Positions 27,383 to 36,742 are shown, counted from the first letter of the stretch. The stretch: 64,000 nucleotides of DNA from Rhizobium sp. P40RR-XXII (GCF_012641405.1 NZ_JABAII010000010.1:124001-188000); one strand, 5' to 3'. Numbers and translations: made by a program. Notes: generated from the sequence alone by a model not told the origin.

Positions 27383-28241
27383 ATGCCGGTGGGCTACGGC
27401 TACCCCGTGCGCTCCGTGATGGAAGCCTCCGGCATTTTGATCACCAGGCTGCACTCCGACCGGTCTGATCTGCCCATCAGTTCTCCGAACGAGGAGCAGG
27501 ATGCCTTCGCGGTCATTTTCCAGATGATCGACTTCAATAGGCATCGACTGTGGAGGAGAAATCAACTCGTGTATGAGGGCGATCATCCGCAGGCAAAACT
27601 AGGAATGATTGATCTGCGCGAGCGCTGGCAGAGCCATCGCCTTTCGCCGTTCGATAGCGTTCATTTCCAAATTCCGTTCGAGGCACTTCGATCATTTGCT
27701 CTGGACGCCGGAAGATCGGGGTTTTCGACGCTTCATTTCGTTCCCGGGCTAAGGGACGAAGTGGTCTTCGGGTTGTCGATGGCATTACTGCCGACCCTTT
27801 GAGAACGGCCGCCGCGCGAACACGTTGTTCGTCGAGCAAGTCATATTGGCGCTTTTGACCCATCTCGTGCAGACGTATGGAAGCGTGAGTTTACCGGCCA
27901 GAAAGAAAGGCTATCTTGCGCCTTGGCAGGAGAAGCGCGCGACTGAATTCTTGGCAGCTCACATCAACAGGAGTTTTTCATTGGCGGAACTTGCCAGCGC
28001 TTGTTCGCTCTCCAAAAGTTACTTCACGCGAGCGTTCAAAGAAACGTGCGGCAAAACTCCATATCGCTGGCTTCTTGAATACCGCGTCACGCGGGCGAAG
28101 GACCTGTTGCTCACCGATACGCCGATAGCGGACATTGCTAAAGCATGCGGCTTTGCGGACCAAAGTCATATGACGCGTGTTTTCTCTGAAATCATCGGCG
28201 AAGCACCGGGAGGCTGGCGTCGGCGCAACCGTTTTGAGTAG
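27383..28241 (+). pseudogene. AraC-family regulator split by a +1 frameshift
   Basis: The N-terminal sensor part is read from 27383 to a TGA at 27800-27802, and the C-terminal AraC DNA-binding part continues in another frame to 28241. Removing one base in CCCTTT at 27795-27800 joins them as LLPTFENGRRANTLFVEQ, which lines up with the corresponding ALLGSSARQQSNSLFVDQ of the third gene. Both helix-turn-helix units are otherwise well kept (FSLAELASACSLSKSYF; IADIAKACGFADQSHM). Either a recent pseudogene, a sequencing error, or a frameshift site. Confidence 0.82.
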
Positions 28242-28484
28242 CGGCTTGGTGTCAATCAGCGGCAGCTCAAGCCATTCGACAGGAGGGGGAAAATAGTTTG
28301 CGTGTCCACTCGAGGACGCGCTCACTATCTGGATCGCGAAAGGCCGTCGGTTTCTACAATCCGAACTCAGGCGGCTGTTTGCTGCGTTGCACTTTGGACC
28401 TATAGATTTAGCAGGAGTGCCGGGTTATACCTTTCGTGGCGAACGCGATCCATCTGTTTCCGCTGAAACCGAGAGGCACGGCCT

Positions 28485-29402
28485 ATGGCAATGGAAGGTC
28501 TGGGCACTGGTGTCCAACATAGAAGAGACTCTTTCGGCTGTGCGGTAGACGGGCTCGACGAGGATTGGCAGCTCGCCGCCGGCACCATGACATTTTTCAG
28601 AAAGGCAGCGAAAACGGCGCCAGGGAGGGTGACCACGCCCGCAAGCACCGATGGCTATCTGATCGGTCTTTCTGCGCAGGGCGGGCATCGGCGGAGAATT
28701 TTCGACGGCCATCGGTCGACGGTCCACGATTTCGGAGCTGACCACGTCTACGTTCGGGATTTACGCGAGCCTTACAAGGCTGATCTGAGCGGTTCCTTCG
28801 ATTTCATTCTGGCCGAAGTTTCGACTGACGATCTCGCGGAGATCGCAGCAGAGTCGGACTTGGGAGATGTATCCGCGCTGGCGATTACTACCGCGCGTCC
28901 CGACGCTCTATTGGCCGGAATGTTGCGTGCACTGCTCGGTTCCAGCGCGAGGCAGCAAAGCAATAGTCTTTTCGTCGATCAACTGTCGACGGCAATAGGT
29001 GTCCATTTGGTGCATGCCTACGGCAACGGAAGGCTACAGGAGACAGATCGGCGTCTCGCTCTCACCAGCAAGCAAGAAAAACTTGCAAAGGAACTTCTTC
29101 AGAGCCGGATAGCAGAAGACGTTTCGATAGCGGAGATCGCTCTTCTCTGCGGATTGCCGAGATTCACCTTCATTCGCGCCTTCCGCGAGACGATAGGTGT
29201 GACGCCATACGAATGGCTTCGGCAAGCCCGCATCGAGCGCGCCTGTATTTTGCTCCGAAATGGAGAGTTCTCGCTTGCGGACATCGCCGCAGCCTGTGGA
29301 TATTCGAACGTCCTCAATTTTGTCGGTGCCTTTAAAGCGGCAACGACAGTTACACCTGATGCTTGGCGCATTTCAACAAGCGCAAGGTCATCATTCTCTT
29401 AA
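28485..29402 (+). CDS. AraC-family regulator with N-terminal sensor domain
   Basis: 305 residues, same layout as the two genes before it: a sensor-like N-terminal domain (about 1-190, including SGSFDFILAEVSTDDLAEIA) and a C-terminal AraC domain (about 200-300; VSIAEIALLCGLPRFTFIRAFRE and LADIAAACGYSNVLNFVGAFK). Tandem paralogues suggest duplication and divergence. Possible targets are unknown; no enzyme gene is adjacent downstream, where element debris begins. Confidence 0.85.
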   Translation: MAMEGLGTGVQHRRDSFGCAVDGLDEDWQLAAGTMTFFRKAAKTAPGRVTTPASTDGYLIGLSAQGGHRRRIFDGHRSTVHDFGADHVYVRDLREPYKADLSGSFDFILAEVSTDDLAEIAAESDLGDVSALAITTARPDALLAGMLRALLGSSARQQSNSLFVDQLSTAIGVHLVHAYGNGRLQETDRRLALTSKQEKLAKELLQSRIAEDVSIAEIALLCGLPRFTFIRAFRETIGVTPYEWLRQARIERACILLRNGEFSLADIAAACGYSNVLNFVGAFKAATTVTPDAWRISTSARSSFS

Positions 29403-29506
29403 TTTGGCAAGCGAGGTTTACCTGACCGACGTGTCGGGCGCTGACGGTGAGCGTTCATGCGGCCTTCATGGATAGATTGCTGAGGCGCTGAAGCGATTAG
29501 GACGAC

Positions 29507-30579
29507 TTGAGACTCATATCGAAATCCGGAAGCCGGGCAGGGCGGTTCCAACCTCCTTGGCTTCTATCCTGCGGCAAGCATACCCTTCAACGGTACGACG
29601 ACATACTCGCCATGCTGATGGGTTTGGCTGGTGCAGGCCATCGGCCTCCTGCACAATTCGTCAGGCCACCGGCGTTTGCCGTTCGGTCGTATCAGTATTT
29701 CAGGCTGCAGGACCCGCCTGAATCCATTCTGCTCAATTCGTTCTTCCTAGATGATCTGGCAGCGGCACATGCTTTTGTGGCTTCCGGCAAGGCGACGCCC
29801 AACCTCAAACGCTATCTGGGCGTCCTTAAGCCAGGCAACTTAACCGCTTCCGCGATCACCTCAACGACCTGTTCGGCACGCCGGACACACCGGCGATCCC
29901 GAACGGGGCGGATGATCGCTCCTGGCGGATCACGACGAGGCAGTTCCGGCGGACGATCGCCTGGCACATTGGCAATCGCCCCTTCGGCACGGTCGCCGGC
30001 ATGATCCAGTACAAGCATGCCTCCGTCGCCGCGTTCGAAGGCTATGCCGGCTCCAGCCGTTCAGGTTTTCGGGCGGAAGTCGAGAACCAGCGTAGTCTCG
30101 GCCAGCTCGACAACCTGCTGACCTATTTCGATGAGCGCCAGGCCGGCGCTACGCTATCCGGACCCGCAGCGACGCGTATAGCGAAGACGCTCGACAGCAT
30201 ATTGGACAATCTCGACCCGCTTCCGGCCATGATCGCTGATCGTGGCCGGCTCCGTGCCATGCTCGCCAGCCTCGCGCGGACATTGCATGTCGGCGTGCTC
30301 GCCGATTGCTTCTTCGATCCCGGCACGGCCGCCTGCCTGAAGCGGGCTACCGGAGCCACGGGTCCACTAACCACGCTTTGCCAGCCGACTCTTTGTCCAA
30401 ATGCCTGCATTACCGCGAGACATCGGCCCGCATGGGCCCGTGCCGCAGAGGAGGCCGCAAATCTGTTGAAGGAGAAGCGACTGTCCCAACTTCAACGGAG
30501 TATCCTCCAGCAGAACCTTGAGCGAGCGAGGACGGTCCTGAACGGCATAGACAAGGATCGATCCGCACCCGGCTCCTGA
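29507..30579 (+). pseudogene. Decayed site-specific (tyrosine) integrase
   Basis: Two frames carry pieces of one integrase. The first (29507 to about 29838) reads PNLKRYLGVLKPGN; after a frameshift near 29840 a second frame reads FRDHLNDLFGTPDTP, then TTRQFRRTIAWHIGNRPFG (box II Arg region) and MIQYKHASVAAFEGYAG with the candidate Tyr, and runs to 30579. The C-terminal KEKRLSQLQRSILQQNLER segment matches this rhizobial integrase group. The N-terminal portion is short, so the gene is both truncated and frameshifted. It marks a former integrative element. Confidence 0.75.
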
Positions 30580-30773
30580 GGCGAGCGCGCCGTGCTCCTG
30601 CCCCAGTGGCCACCCGGCGTGATCGGAGCGCGCGATGCCCGGCGCAACCGCGCAACGGCTGGTCGCCGTCCTCCGCTTACGCTTCGGCTCTGCGAGTGCG
30701 CGGCCGCACCTGAGGCATCGCTATCCGCTGCTCCGACGCCGGGACAGGCCCCGGCGGAGAAGGAGCAATAATC

Positions 30774-31802
30774 ATGACAAGACCAAAAATCAGGAACAGC
30801 CGCCCGAACGGACTGCCGGAGAGGAAGAGGAAGGCTGGAGCCCGGCGGTCGGTTGAAGGGGCGAGAGAGGCTCGCGCCGCCGATCGCGGAGATTCCCCAA
30901 TGTCGAACACCACGTCATCTGTCCAGCGCGCCGACGTCTATTCCCGCGTCACGGCCGAGATCATCGCCGCGATCGAGCAAGGAGCCGGCGAATGGCGTGC
31001 GCCCTGGTTCCACAACGGGTCCAGCATCGCGCGTCCGACCAACGTCTCATCCAGCAAGCGGTATCGCGGCATAAACACGCTGGCGCTCTGGGCCGCGGGC
31101 TTTGCCGCCGGATATGGCGACGGCCTCTGGGGCACGTATAAGCAATGGCAGGATGCCGGCGCGCAGGTGCGTGAAGGAGAACGCTCCACCACAGTGGTAT
31201 TGTGGAGGGAGGTTCAGGTTTCCCCGCAGGCCGACAACGAAGACGAGGATGATGGGCATCTGCGGATGTTCGCACGCGCATTTTCCGTCTTCAACGTCGC
31301 GCAGGTTGATGGCTACGAACGCCCAGTAACTCCGGTGCTGCCCGAGGCCGAGCGTCTCGCTCATGCAGAAGCGTTCATCACGAACCTGGGCGTCAAGAGT
31401 GAGTTCGGTGGATCGGAAGCCTATTACCGCCCGTCGGCGGATACCGTATTTATGCCGCCGTCCACTTCGTTTCGCGACGCCGCGTCATTTTACGGGGTGT
31501 GGCTCCATGAATGCGGGCACGCCAGCGGCTCCAAGCACAGGCTCGACCGCGATCTTTCCGGCCGCTTCGGATCGGCTGCTTATGCCGCTGAAGAATGCTG
31601 CGTAGAGATTCTCAGCGGGCTTGTTCTGGCGGATCTGGGCATCGCCCATCATCCGCGTCCCGAGCATGCTGCTTATGTCGCCTCGTAGCTCAAGGTCCTG
31701 AAGGACGACCCGAAGGCCATCTTTACCGCCGCCAGTAAGGCCCAGCGGGCAGCTGACTGGATGCACGCACAGCAACCCCAAGCCCAGCAGGCGGCGGCTT
31801 GA
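30774..31802 (+). pseudogene. ArdC-like antirestriction protein with premature stop
   Basis: The frame starts at 30774 (AAGGAG at ideal spacing; 30900 is a second candidate) and stops at TAG 31686-31688 after 304 residues. The same frame then continues for 37 codons (LKVLKDDPKAIFTAASKAQ...) to a TGA at 31800-31802. Homologues have Trp (VASWLKVLKDDP) at the stop position, so TGG has become TAG. The N-terminal ssDNA-binding domain and the zincin motif HECGH (in WLHECGHASGSKHR) are intact. ArdC proteins protect incoming DNA during conjugation. The shortened protein may still fold. Confidence 0.8.
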
Positions 31803-31839
31803 TCACTATCACGCAAATATGGAGCTGCAGGGAGTTCAG

Positions 31840-31868
31840 TTGATTTGTTACGACTGTTACATTATAAT
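31840..31868 (+). promoter_or_regulatory. Sigma-70-type promoter placed for a leaderless mRNA
   Basis: TTGATT (31840-31845), 17 bases, then TATAAT (31863-31868). The ATG of the ChrB-like gene is at 31875, only 6 bases after the -10 box, so transcription should begin at or beside the start codon. A direct repeat TGTTAC lies in the spacer (31846-31851 and 31855-31860), a good place for a repressor site. Confidence 0.65.
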
Positions 31869-31874
31869 TGAACA

Positions 31875-32417
31875 ATGACCTCCTCATCCTGGCTTCTCAT
31901 GACCTACAAGGTCCCGTCGGAACCCGCCGCCAAGCGCATTGCGCTGTGGCGCCGTCTCAAAGGCTTGGGCGCGGTCTATCTGCAGAACGGCGTTTGTCTG
32001 CTGCCGAAGACCGACGATCATATCCGCCGCCTAAAGATCTTGGAGAATGACGTCTCCGAGATGGGCGGCGAGTCAGTCATTCTCGAGACGGTAGCGCTCG
32101 ATCGCGCACAGGAAGACAAGGTCGTCAGCCGGTTTAGCGCTGACCGCGACGAACAGTACCGCGAGTTTCTCGGACGCTGTGCGGATTTCGAGAAAGAGAT
32201 CGCTAAGGAGATTGCGATCAATAAATTCACCTATGCCGAGCTTGAAGAAGAAGACACCGATCTGAAGAAGCTCCAGGGCTGGCTGGAGAAGATCCGCAAG
32301 CTCGACTTCTATGGCGCCCCGCTTGCCGAAGAGGCGATCGCACGTCTGGGCGTTTGCGAGGAACTCCTCGACAGCTATGCCCAACGTGTTTTCGACGCCC
32401 ACGACGAGAACCGATGA
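31875..32417 (+). CDS. ChrB N-terminal-domain protein
   Basis: 180 residues. The start SSWLLMTYKVPSEPAAKRIALWRRLKGLGAV and NGVCLLPKTDD match the N-terminal domain of ChrB, the chromate-responsive regulator. The C-terminal ChrB domain is absent, so this is about 60% of a full ChrB; short forms occur beside transporters. The middle is strongly charged and helical (SADRDEQYREFLGRCADFEKEI). It precedes the MFS gene by one base (stop TGA 32415-32417, ATG 32419) and probably regulates this cassette. Chromate as signal is not shown. Confidence 0.8.
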   Translation: MTSSSWLLMTYKVPSEPAAKRIALWRRLKGLGAVYLQNGVCLLPKTDDHIRRLKILENDVSEMGGESVILETVALDRAQEDKVVSRFSADRDEQYREFLGRCADFEKEIAKEIAINKFTYAELEEEDTDLKKLQGWLEKIRKLDFYGAPLAEEAIARLGVCEELLDSYAQRVFDAHDENR

Positions 32418-32418
32418 C

Positions 32419-33648
32419 ATGGCTGAGCAGGACGCAATAGCAGCACCGGTGATCTCTGCGACACCTCGCCGTATCCCGGCGGCCATCTGGGCGCTCGGCC
32501 TCGTCTCGATGTTGATGGACATCTCTTCCGAGATGATCCATGCGCTCCTACCGGTATACATGGTCTCGGTGCTTGGCACCTCCACCTTCGCGGTCGGCAT
32601 TATCGAAGGTATTGCTGAGGCAACGGCTTCGATAACCAAGGTGTTCTCGGGGGCTTTGAGTGATTGGCTCGGTAGACGCAAATTTCTCGCAGCGCTCGGT
32701 TACGGCCTCGCCGCGATCACCAAGCCAATCTTTCCGCTTGCCTCTTCTCTCGACTGGCTTATCGCGGCGCGATTTGTCGACCGCGTCGGCAAGGGGATCC
32801 GCGGTGCGCCGCGGGATGCGCTTGTTGCCGATATCGCTCCCCCTGAGCTGCGTGGGGCGAGCTTCGGCCTACGCCAGTCGCTTGACACCGTCGGTGCATT
32901 TATCGGTCCCCTCCTGGCAATCGGTCTCATGTGGTTCACCGCCGATCATTTCCAGGCGGTGTTCTGGATTGCGGTCCTTCCTGCCCTCCTGTCTGTCAGC
33001 GTGCTGCTGTTCATGGTCAAGGAGCCCGAGCGACCGCAGGACCTCCGCCGCGTTCGCATGCCGCTACACAGGGATGAACTGCGCCGCCTCGGCAAATCGT
33101 ACTGGTGGGTCGTTGCTGTCGCTGCAGTCTTTACACTCGCCCGTTTCAGTGAGGCGTTTCTCATCCTGAAGGCACAGTCGATCGGCGTGCCGATAGCCTT
33201 GGTGCCGCTTGCACTGGTCCTTATGAGCCTGGCCTATTCCCTCTCGGCTTATCCCGCCGGCATCCTTTCAGACAAGGCGGATCGGTTCACCATTCTTGTT
33301 ATCGGTTTGTCGCTGCTTGTTGGCGCCGACCTCGTACTCGCGTTCGCGCAAGGTATCGTCGGCGCTGGACTAGGCGTCGTTCTGTGGGGCCTGCATATGG
33401 GGTTCACGCAAGGGCTGCTGGCAAAGCTGATTGCCGATACGTCGCCTGCGGAATTGCGCGGCACAGCCTTTGGCATGTTCAATCTGATCACCGGGGTAGC
33501 GCTGCTGCTTGCCAGTGTCATCGCGGGCGCGCTTTGGGACGTCACAGGGCCACGAGGAACATTCCTCGCCGGCGCAGGATTCGCAGCGCTCACTATCGTG
33601 GGGTTCGCGGCCGTCCGCGCCCGGCTCCCCACGCACACCAACGCCTGA
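32419..33648 (+). CDS. MFS transporter of the ChrB-like cassette
   Basis: 409 residues from the ATG at 32419. About 12 helices; loop 2-3 motif GALSDWLGRRKFLAALGY and a repeat of it in the second half (GILSDKADRF). The early SMLMDISSEMIHALLPVYMV segment is typical of the MFS group found beside ChrB-like and PAP2 genes in alphaproteobacterial islands. No ChrA chromate transporter is present, so this carrier may replace it or move another compound. Operon with the ChrB-like gene. Confidence 0.87.
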   Translation: MAEQDAIAAPVISATPRRIPAAIWALGLVSMLMDISSEMIHALLPVYMVSVLGTSTFAVGIIEGIAEATASITKVFSGALSDWLGRRKFLAALGYGLAAITKPIFPLASSLDWLIAARFVDRVGKGIRGAPRDALVADIAPPELRGASFGLRQSLDTVGAFIGPLLAIGLMWFTADHFQAVFWIAVLPALLSVSVLLFMVKEPERPQDLRRVRMPLHRDELRRLGKSYWWVVAVAAVFTLARFSEAFLILKAQSIGVPIALVPLALVLMSLAYSLSAYPAGILSDKADRFTILVIGLSLLVGADLVLAFAQGIVGAGLGVVLWGLHMGFTQGLLAKLIADTSPAELRGTAFGMFNLITGVALLLASVIAGALWDVTGPRGTFLAGAGFAALTIVGFAAVRARLPTHTNA

Positions 33649-33703
33649 CCGGAAGGCACCAAATAGATCGAGCTGATCTCGCAGCAAGGATAAGGAACCG
33701 CAA

Positions 33704-34255
33704 ATGTACGATTTAGATGCCTTCCTCACACACGCCATCAACAGCCTTGCCGGGACCAACACCGCCATCGATTTTCTGATGATCTGGGTTTCGGCAATCG
33801 GCGTTCCGCTTTTGGTCCTGGCAGTCGCCGGGCAATGGTGGCGCCAAGGCGACAGGGATCACACACGCCATGTGCTCGTCGCCTCTGGGCTTTCCTTTCT
33901 ACTCGGTCTCGCCATCAACCAGTTGATCCTGTTGCTGGTTCATCGGATCCGGCCCTATGACGCGGGCATCAGCCATCTCCTGATTGCCCCAAGCGCCGAT
34001 CCCTCCTTCCCCTCCGATCATGCAACCGCAACATTCGCGATCGCGGCTGCATTTCTGATGCACGGAATGCGCCGTCTCGGGCTCTGGTTTCTTGCCGCTG
34101 CCCTCGTGGTCACCATCTCCCGAGTCTATATCGGTACACATTATGTGAGCGACGTCCTTGGAGGAGCATTGACCGGCATTATTGCAGCGATCGCCGTCCG
34201 GGCCCTTTATTGGGAGGGAACCCGAGTGGACCGGCTGATTGCGAGGATCTTGTAG
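33704..34255 (+). CDS. PAP2-family phosphatase, undecaprenyl-diphosphatase-like
   Basis: 183 residues, four to six helices. The three phosphatase motifs are visible: HRIRPYD, PSFPSDHATATFA and SRVYIGTHYVSD, with the His of the second and third motifs present. Integral membrane PAP2 enzymes remove phosphate from lipid phosphates such as undecaprenyl diphosphate. It overlaps no gene; the next gene starts 13 bp after its stop. It belongs to the cassette opened by the ChrB-like gene. Confidence 0.88.
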   Translation: MYDLDAFLTHAINSLAGTNTAIDFLMIWVSAIGVPLLVLAVAGQWWRQGDRDHTRHVLVASGLSFLLGLAINQLILLLVHRIRPYDAGISHLLIAPSADPSFPSDHATATFAIAAAFLMHGMRRLGLWFLAAALVVTISRVYIGTHYVSDVLGGALTGIIAAIAVRALYWEGTRVDRLIARIL

Positions 34256-34268
34256 AGGCCCGTTCGGA

Positions 34269-36299
34269 ATGGTGGCGTCGTTCTTTTCTGCCGTTACCGA
34301 ATTTATTGCGGCGCATCCGCATTTTGCCTACGCCGCGGTGCTCCTGCTCGCCCTGTCGGAATCCGCCCCGGTGATCGGGGCGGTCGTGCCAGGCACCGCC
34401 GTGATACTTGCGATCAGCGCTCTCGTTCCAACCGGCGCGGTAACCCTTTGGCCGCTACTCGGCGCTGCGGTCGTCGGCGCCATCCTCGGCGACGGTCTCT
34501 CATTCTGGATTGGTCATCGCTACAACCAAAAAATCCTCGAAAGCTGGCCGATCAACCGCCATCCCGATCTTGTCACTCGGAGCGAAGCCTTTTTTGCACG
34601 TCATGGCGACAAGAGCGTCTTCATTGCCCGCTTCGTACCGGGCGTGCGCGCTTTCATTCCGTTGATCGCGGGTGCTCTTCGAATGCGCGTGTCACGCTTT
34701 TACGTGGCCAACATCCTCTCCGCACTAGTCTGGGCGCCGTCTCACATTCTGCCTGCAGTCCTGGTCGGGAGCGTGTTCAAACAGTTCGGCGCGGCGGCTG
34801 AGCCGCTTGCCATCCTGGTAGTCATCCTCATTCTGACGATATGGGCCGCAATCCACGCGGTTCGTTTGTCGTTGCGTTATGGTATTCCGCTCGCTTTGTT
34901 GGCAACGCAGAGGCTGCACATCTGGGCGGCTAGCCGCGATTCCCGCTTCAGCCGGATCGTTCTTGATCTTCTCGATCCCGCACGACCGGACATGCGCTTC
35001 CTTGCTCTTCTGGCCGTCGTGCTGATCGGCTCTGCGTGGCTCTTCTTCGGCATCCTGGAAGACGTCGTCAGCGGCGATCCTTTGGTCAGGGCCGATGCAG
35101 CGATCTACAACGCTCTCCAGGATCTGCGCACGGGACCCGGCGATGCCCTGATGATCGCGATCACCGAACTGGGCGACACCGTTGTCGTCGCGGCTGTGAC
35201 AGCAGCCGTTTTCCTCTGGCTCGCCTGGAAACGAACCTGGCGGACCGCCGCATTCTGGTTGCTTGCAGTCGCTGGCGCGTCGGCGATCAACACGGCGATC
35301 AAGGTAGCGCTCCATCGCACGCGTCCTGCGGAGTTGCTTTACAGCGGCTCAAGTGCGTTCTCCTTTCCAAGCGGCCACAGTACGACCAACACCGTCCTTT
35401 ACGGCTTCCTCGCCTTCCTGATTGCGCTCGGGTTGCGCCCGGCTTGGCGTCTTTCCGCCGCGTTCACGGCCACGTTCGTTGTGCTGCTGATCGCGTTTTC
35501 GCGCGTCTATCTGGGAGCCCACTGGTTCTCCGATGTGACCGGGGGGTTGGCTTTCGGAACCGCATGGATCGCTGTGCTCGGTTTCACATACCTGCGCAAG
35601 CCGGCTGAGCCTTACAGCCCGGTTGGACTTGCGATTGTCAGCATCACGGCGCTCGCCCTGACGGGGAGCCTGAACGTCTATCGGCATCATTCCTCCGATA
35701 CCACACGCTACGCTTTCAAGCCGGTCGTAGAGACTATGACGTCAAGCAACTGGTGGACGAACGGTTGGGAAAGCCTTCCATCTCATCGCATCGACATGTT
35801 TGGCGAGATTGAGGAACCAATGACGGTTCAGTGGGCTGGCAGCCTGTCGGTAATCCAGCAGGACTTGCAAAATAAAGGTTGGCGCACGCCCGCGCCGTGG
35901 ACCGCGACAAACGCGCTCGGCTGGCTTACGGCCAAGGCCGCTCCGGTCGAATTGCCGGTGGTCCCGCGTCTGGCCAGTGGCAGGCTCCCGACCCTTACAC
36001 TTGTGTTGGCAAACGACAAAATGCCGGAGACGTCACGCTTCGTTCTGCGGCTGTGGGCAAGTGACCTCGAATTGTCAGATACGAACTCATCCGAGGTCTG
36101 GATCGGCTCAGTGGTCGACGAGCATTTCGCTCGACCAATTTCTCTCATTACCATCTCCGAAACACGATCGAACGTGAATGAGTCACGTGACCTGCTTCTC
36201 GGCGCTTCTCAGCCGGAGCGGCTCGTCGCGAGATCCGGTTCTGCGGAAAATGCCGACTGGGATGGTCGTATTTTGCTACTGAATGATGGTTCGCGGTAA
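34269..36299 (+). CDS. DedA - PAP2 - LssY fusion membrane protein
   Basis: 676 residues from the ATG at 34269. Three modules in order: a DedA/VTT domain (about 15-190; ESAPVIGAVVPG, FIARFVPGVRAFIPLIAG), a PAP2 phosphatase (about 240-440; ALHRTRPAEL, FSFPSGHSTTN, SRVYLGAHWFSD) and a soluble LssY C-terminal domain (about 470-676, with the WWTNGWESLPSHRID segment). The layout matches bifunctional DedA/PAP2 proteins related to Legionella LssY. It may handle lipid-phosphate turnover or envelope defence. Second PAP2 enzyme of the cassette. Confidence 0.88.
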   Translation: MVASFFSAVTEFIAAHPHFAYAAVLLLALSESAPVIGAVVPGTAVILAISALVPTGAVTLWPLLGAAVVGAILGDGLSFWIGHRYNQKILESWPINRHPDLVTRSEAFFARHGDKSVFIARFVPGVRAFIPLIAGALRMRVSRFYVANILSALVWAPSHILPAVLVGSVFKQFGAAAEPLAILVVILILTIWAAIHAVRLSLRYGIPLALLATQRLHIWAASRDSRFSRIVLDLLDPARPDMRFLALLAVVLIGSAWLFFGILEDVVSGDPLVRADAAIYNALQDLRTGPGDALMIAITELGDTVVVAAVTAAVFLWLAWKRTWRTAAFWLLAVAGASAINTAIKVALHRTRPAELLYSGSSAFSFPSGHSTTNTVLYGFLAFLIALGLRPAWRLSAAFTATFVVLLIAFSRVYLGAHWFSDVTGGLAFGTAWIAVLGFTYLRKPAEPYSPVGLAIVSITALALTGSLNVYRHHSSDTTRYAFKPVVETMTSSNWWTNGWESLPSHRIDMFGEIEEPMTVQWAGSLSVIQQDLQNKGWRTPAPWTATNALGWLTAKAAPVELPVVPRLASGRLPTLTLVLANDKMPETSRFVLRLWASDLELSDTNSSEVWIGSVVDEHFARPISLITISETRSNVNESRDLLLGASQPERLVARSGSAENADWDGRILLLNDGSR

Positions 36300-36364
36300 T
36301 CGCGCGACGCCAAAATAACTTGCAGGAGCAACCGACTTCGCCGTCTGAGACAGGTTGACTGTCA

Positions 36365-36583
36365 GGATATATTGCCGAACTTGGCGCGGCCTTTCTTTGC
36401 GCCGATTTGGAATTGACGCCGGAGCCCGGTGCGGACCATGCGGCCTATATTCAGGGCTGGCTCAAAGTGCTGAAGGAAGACAAGCGCGCAATCTTCAGCG
36501 CCGCCGCCCACGCGCAGCGCGCCGCCGATTTCCTGCATGGTCTGCGGAGCGTTGCGGACACCAAGGAAGGAGCCGCCGCGTAA
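36365..36583 (+). pseudogene. C-terminal fragment of a second ArdC-like protein
   Basis: A 72-codon open stretch begins abruptly after non-coding sequence and reads GYIAELGAAFLCADLELTP, then HAAYIQGWLKVLKEDKRAIF and HAQRAADFLHGL, ending in TAA. It matches the end of ArdC/zincin-domain antirestriction proteins and is paralogous to, not a copy of, the end of the gene at 30774-31802. Here the Trp that is a stop codon in the other copy is present (GWLKVL). The ChrB-like cassette lies between the two ArdC remnants. Confidence 0.72.
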
Positions 36584-36669
36584 GCGGCGGTTCCCTTAGT
36601 TTCGGTGGGAAATTTCGCGCCCGCCAGAGGCGGGCGCTGGATATATGTGGTTTAAAGATTGGCGAATCA

Positions 36670-36722
36670 ACTCAGTATTATTGAGTGTATTTCGATATTG
36701 TCAAACTTGAAATCGGTTTGAG
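36670..36722 (+). promoter_or_regulatory. Inverted repeats upstream of abiE (candidate AbiEi operator)
   Basis: Two inverted repeats: ACTCA-7-TGAGT (36670-36686) and TCAAAC-9-GTTTGA (36701-36721); a further ACTCA half-site occurs at 36736. The stretch is AT-rich and ends just before the AbiEi start. AbiEi antitoxins are known to repress their operon by binding inverted repeats; use of these is inferred. Confidence 0.5.
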
Positions 36723-36742
36723 AATCGATAAATATACTCAGC

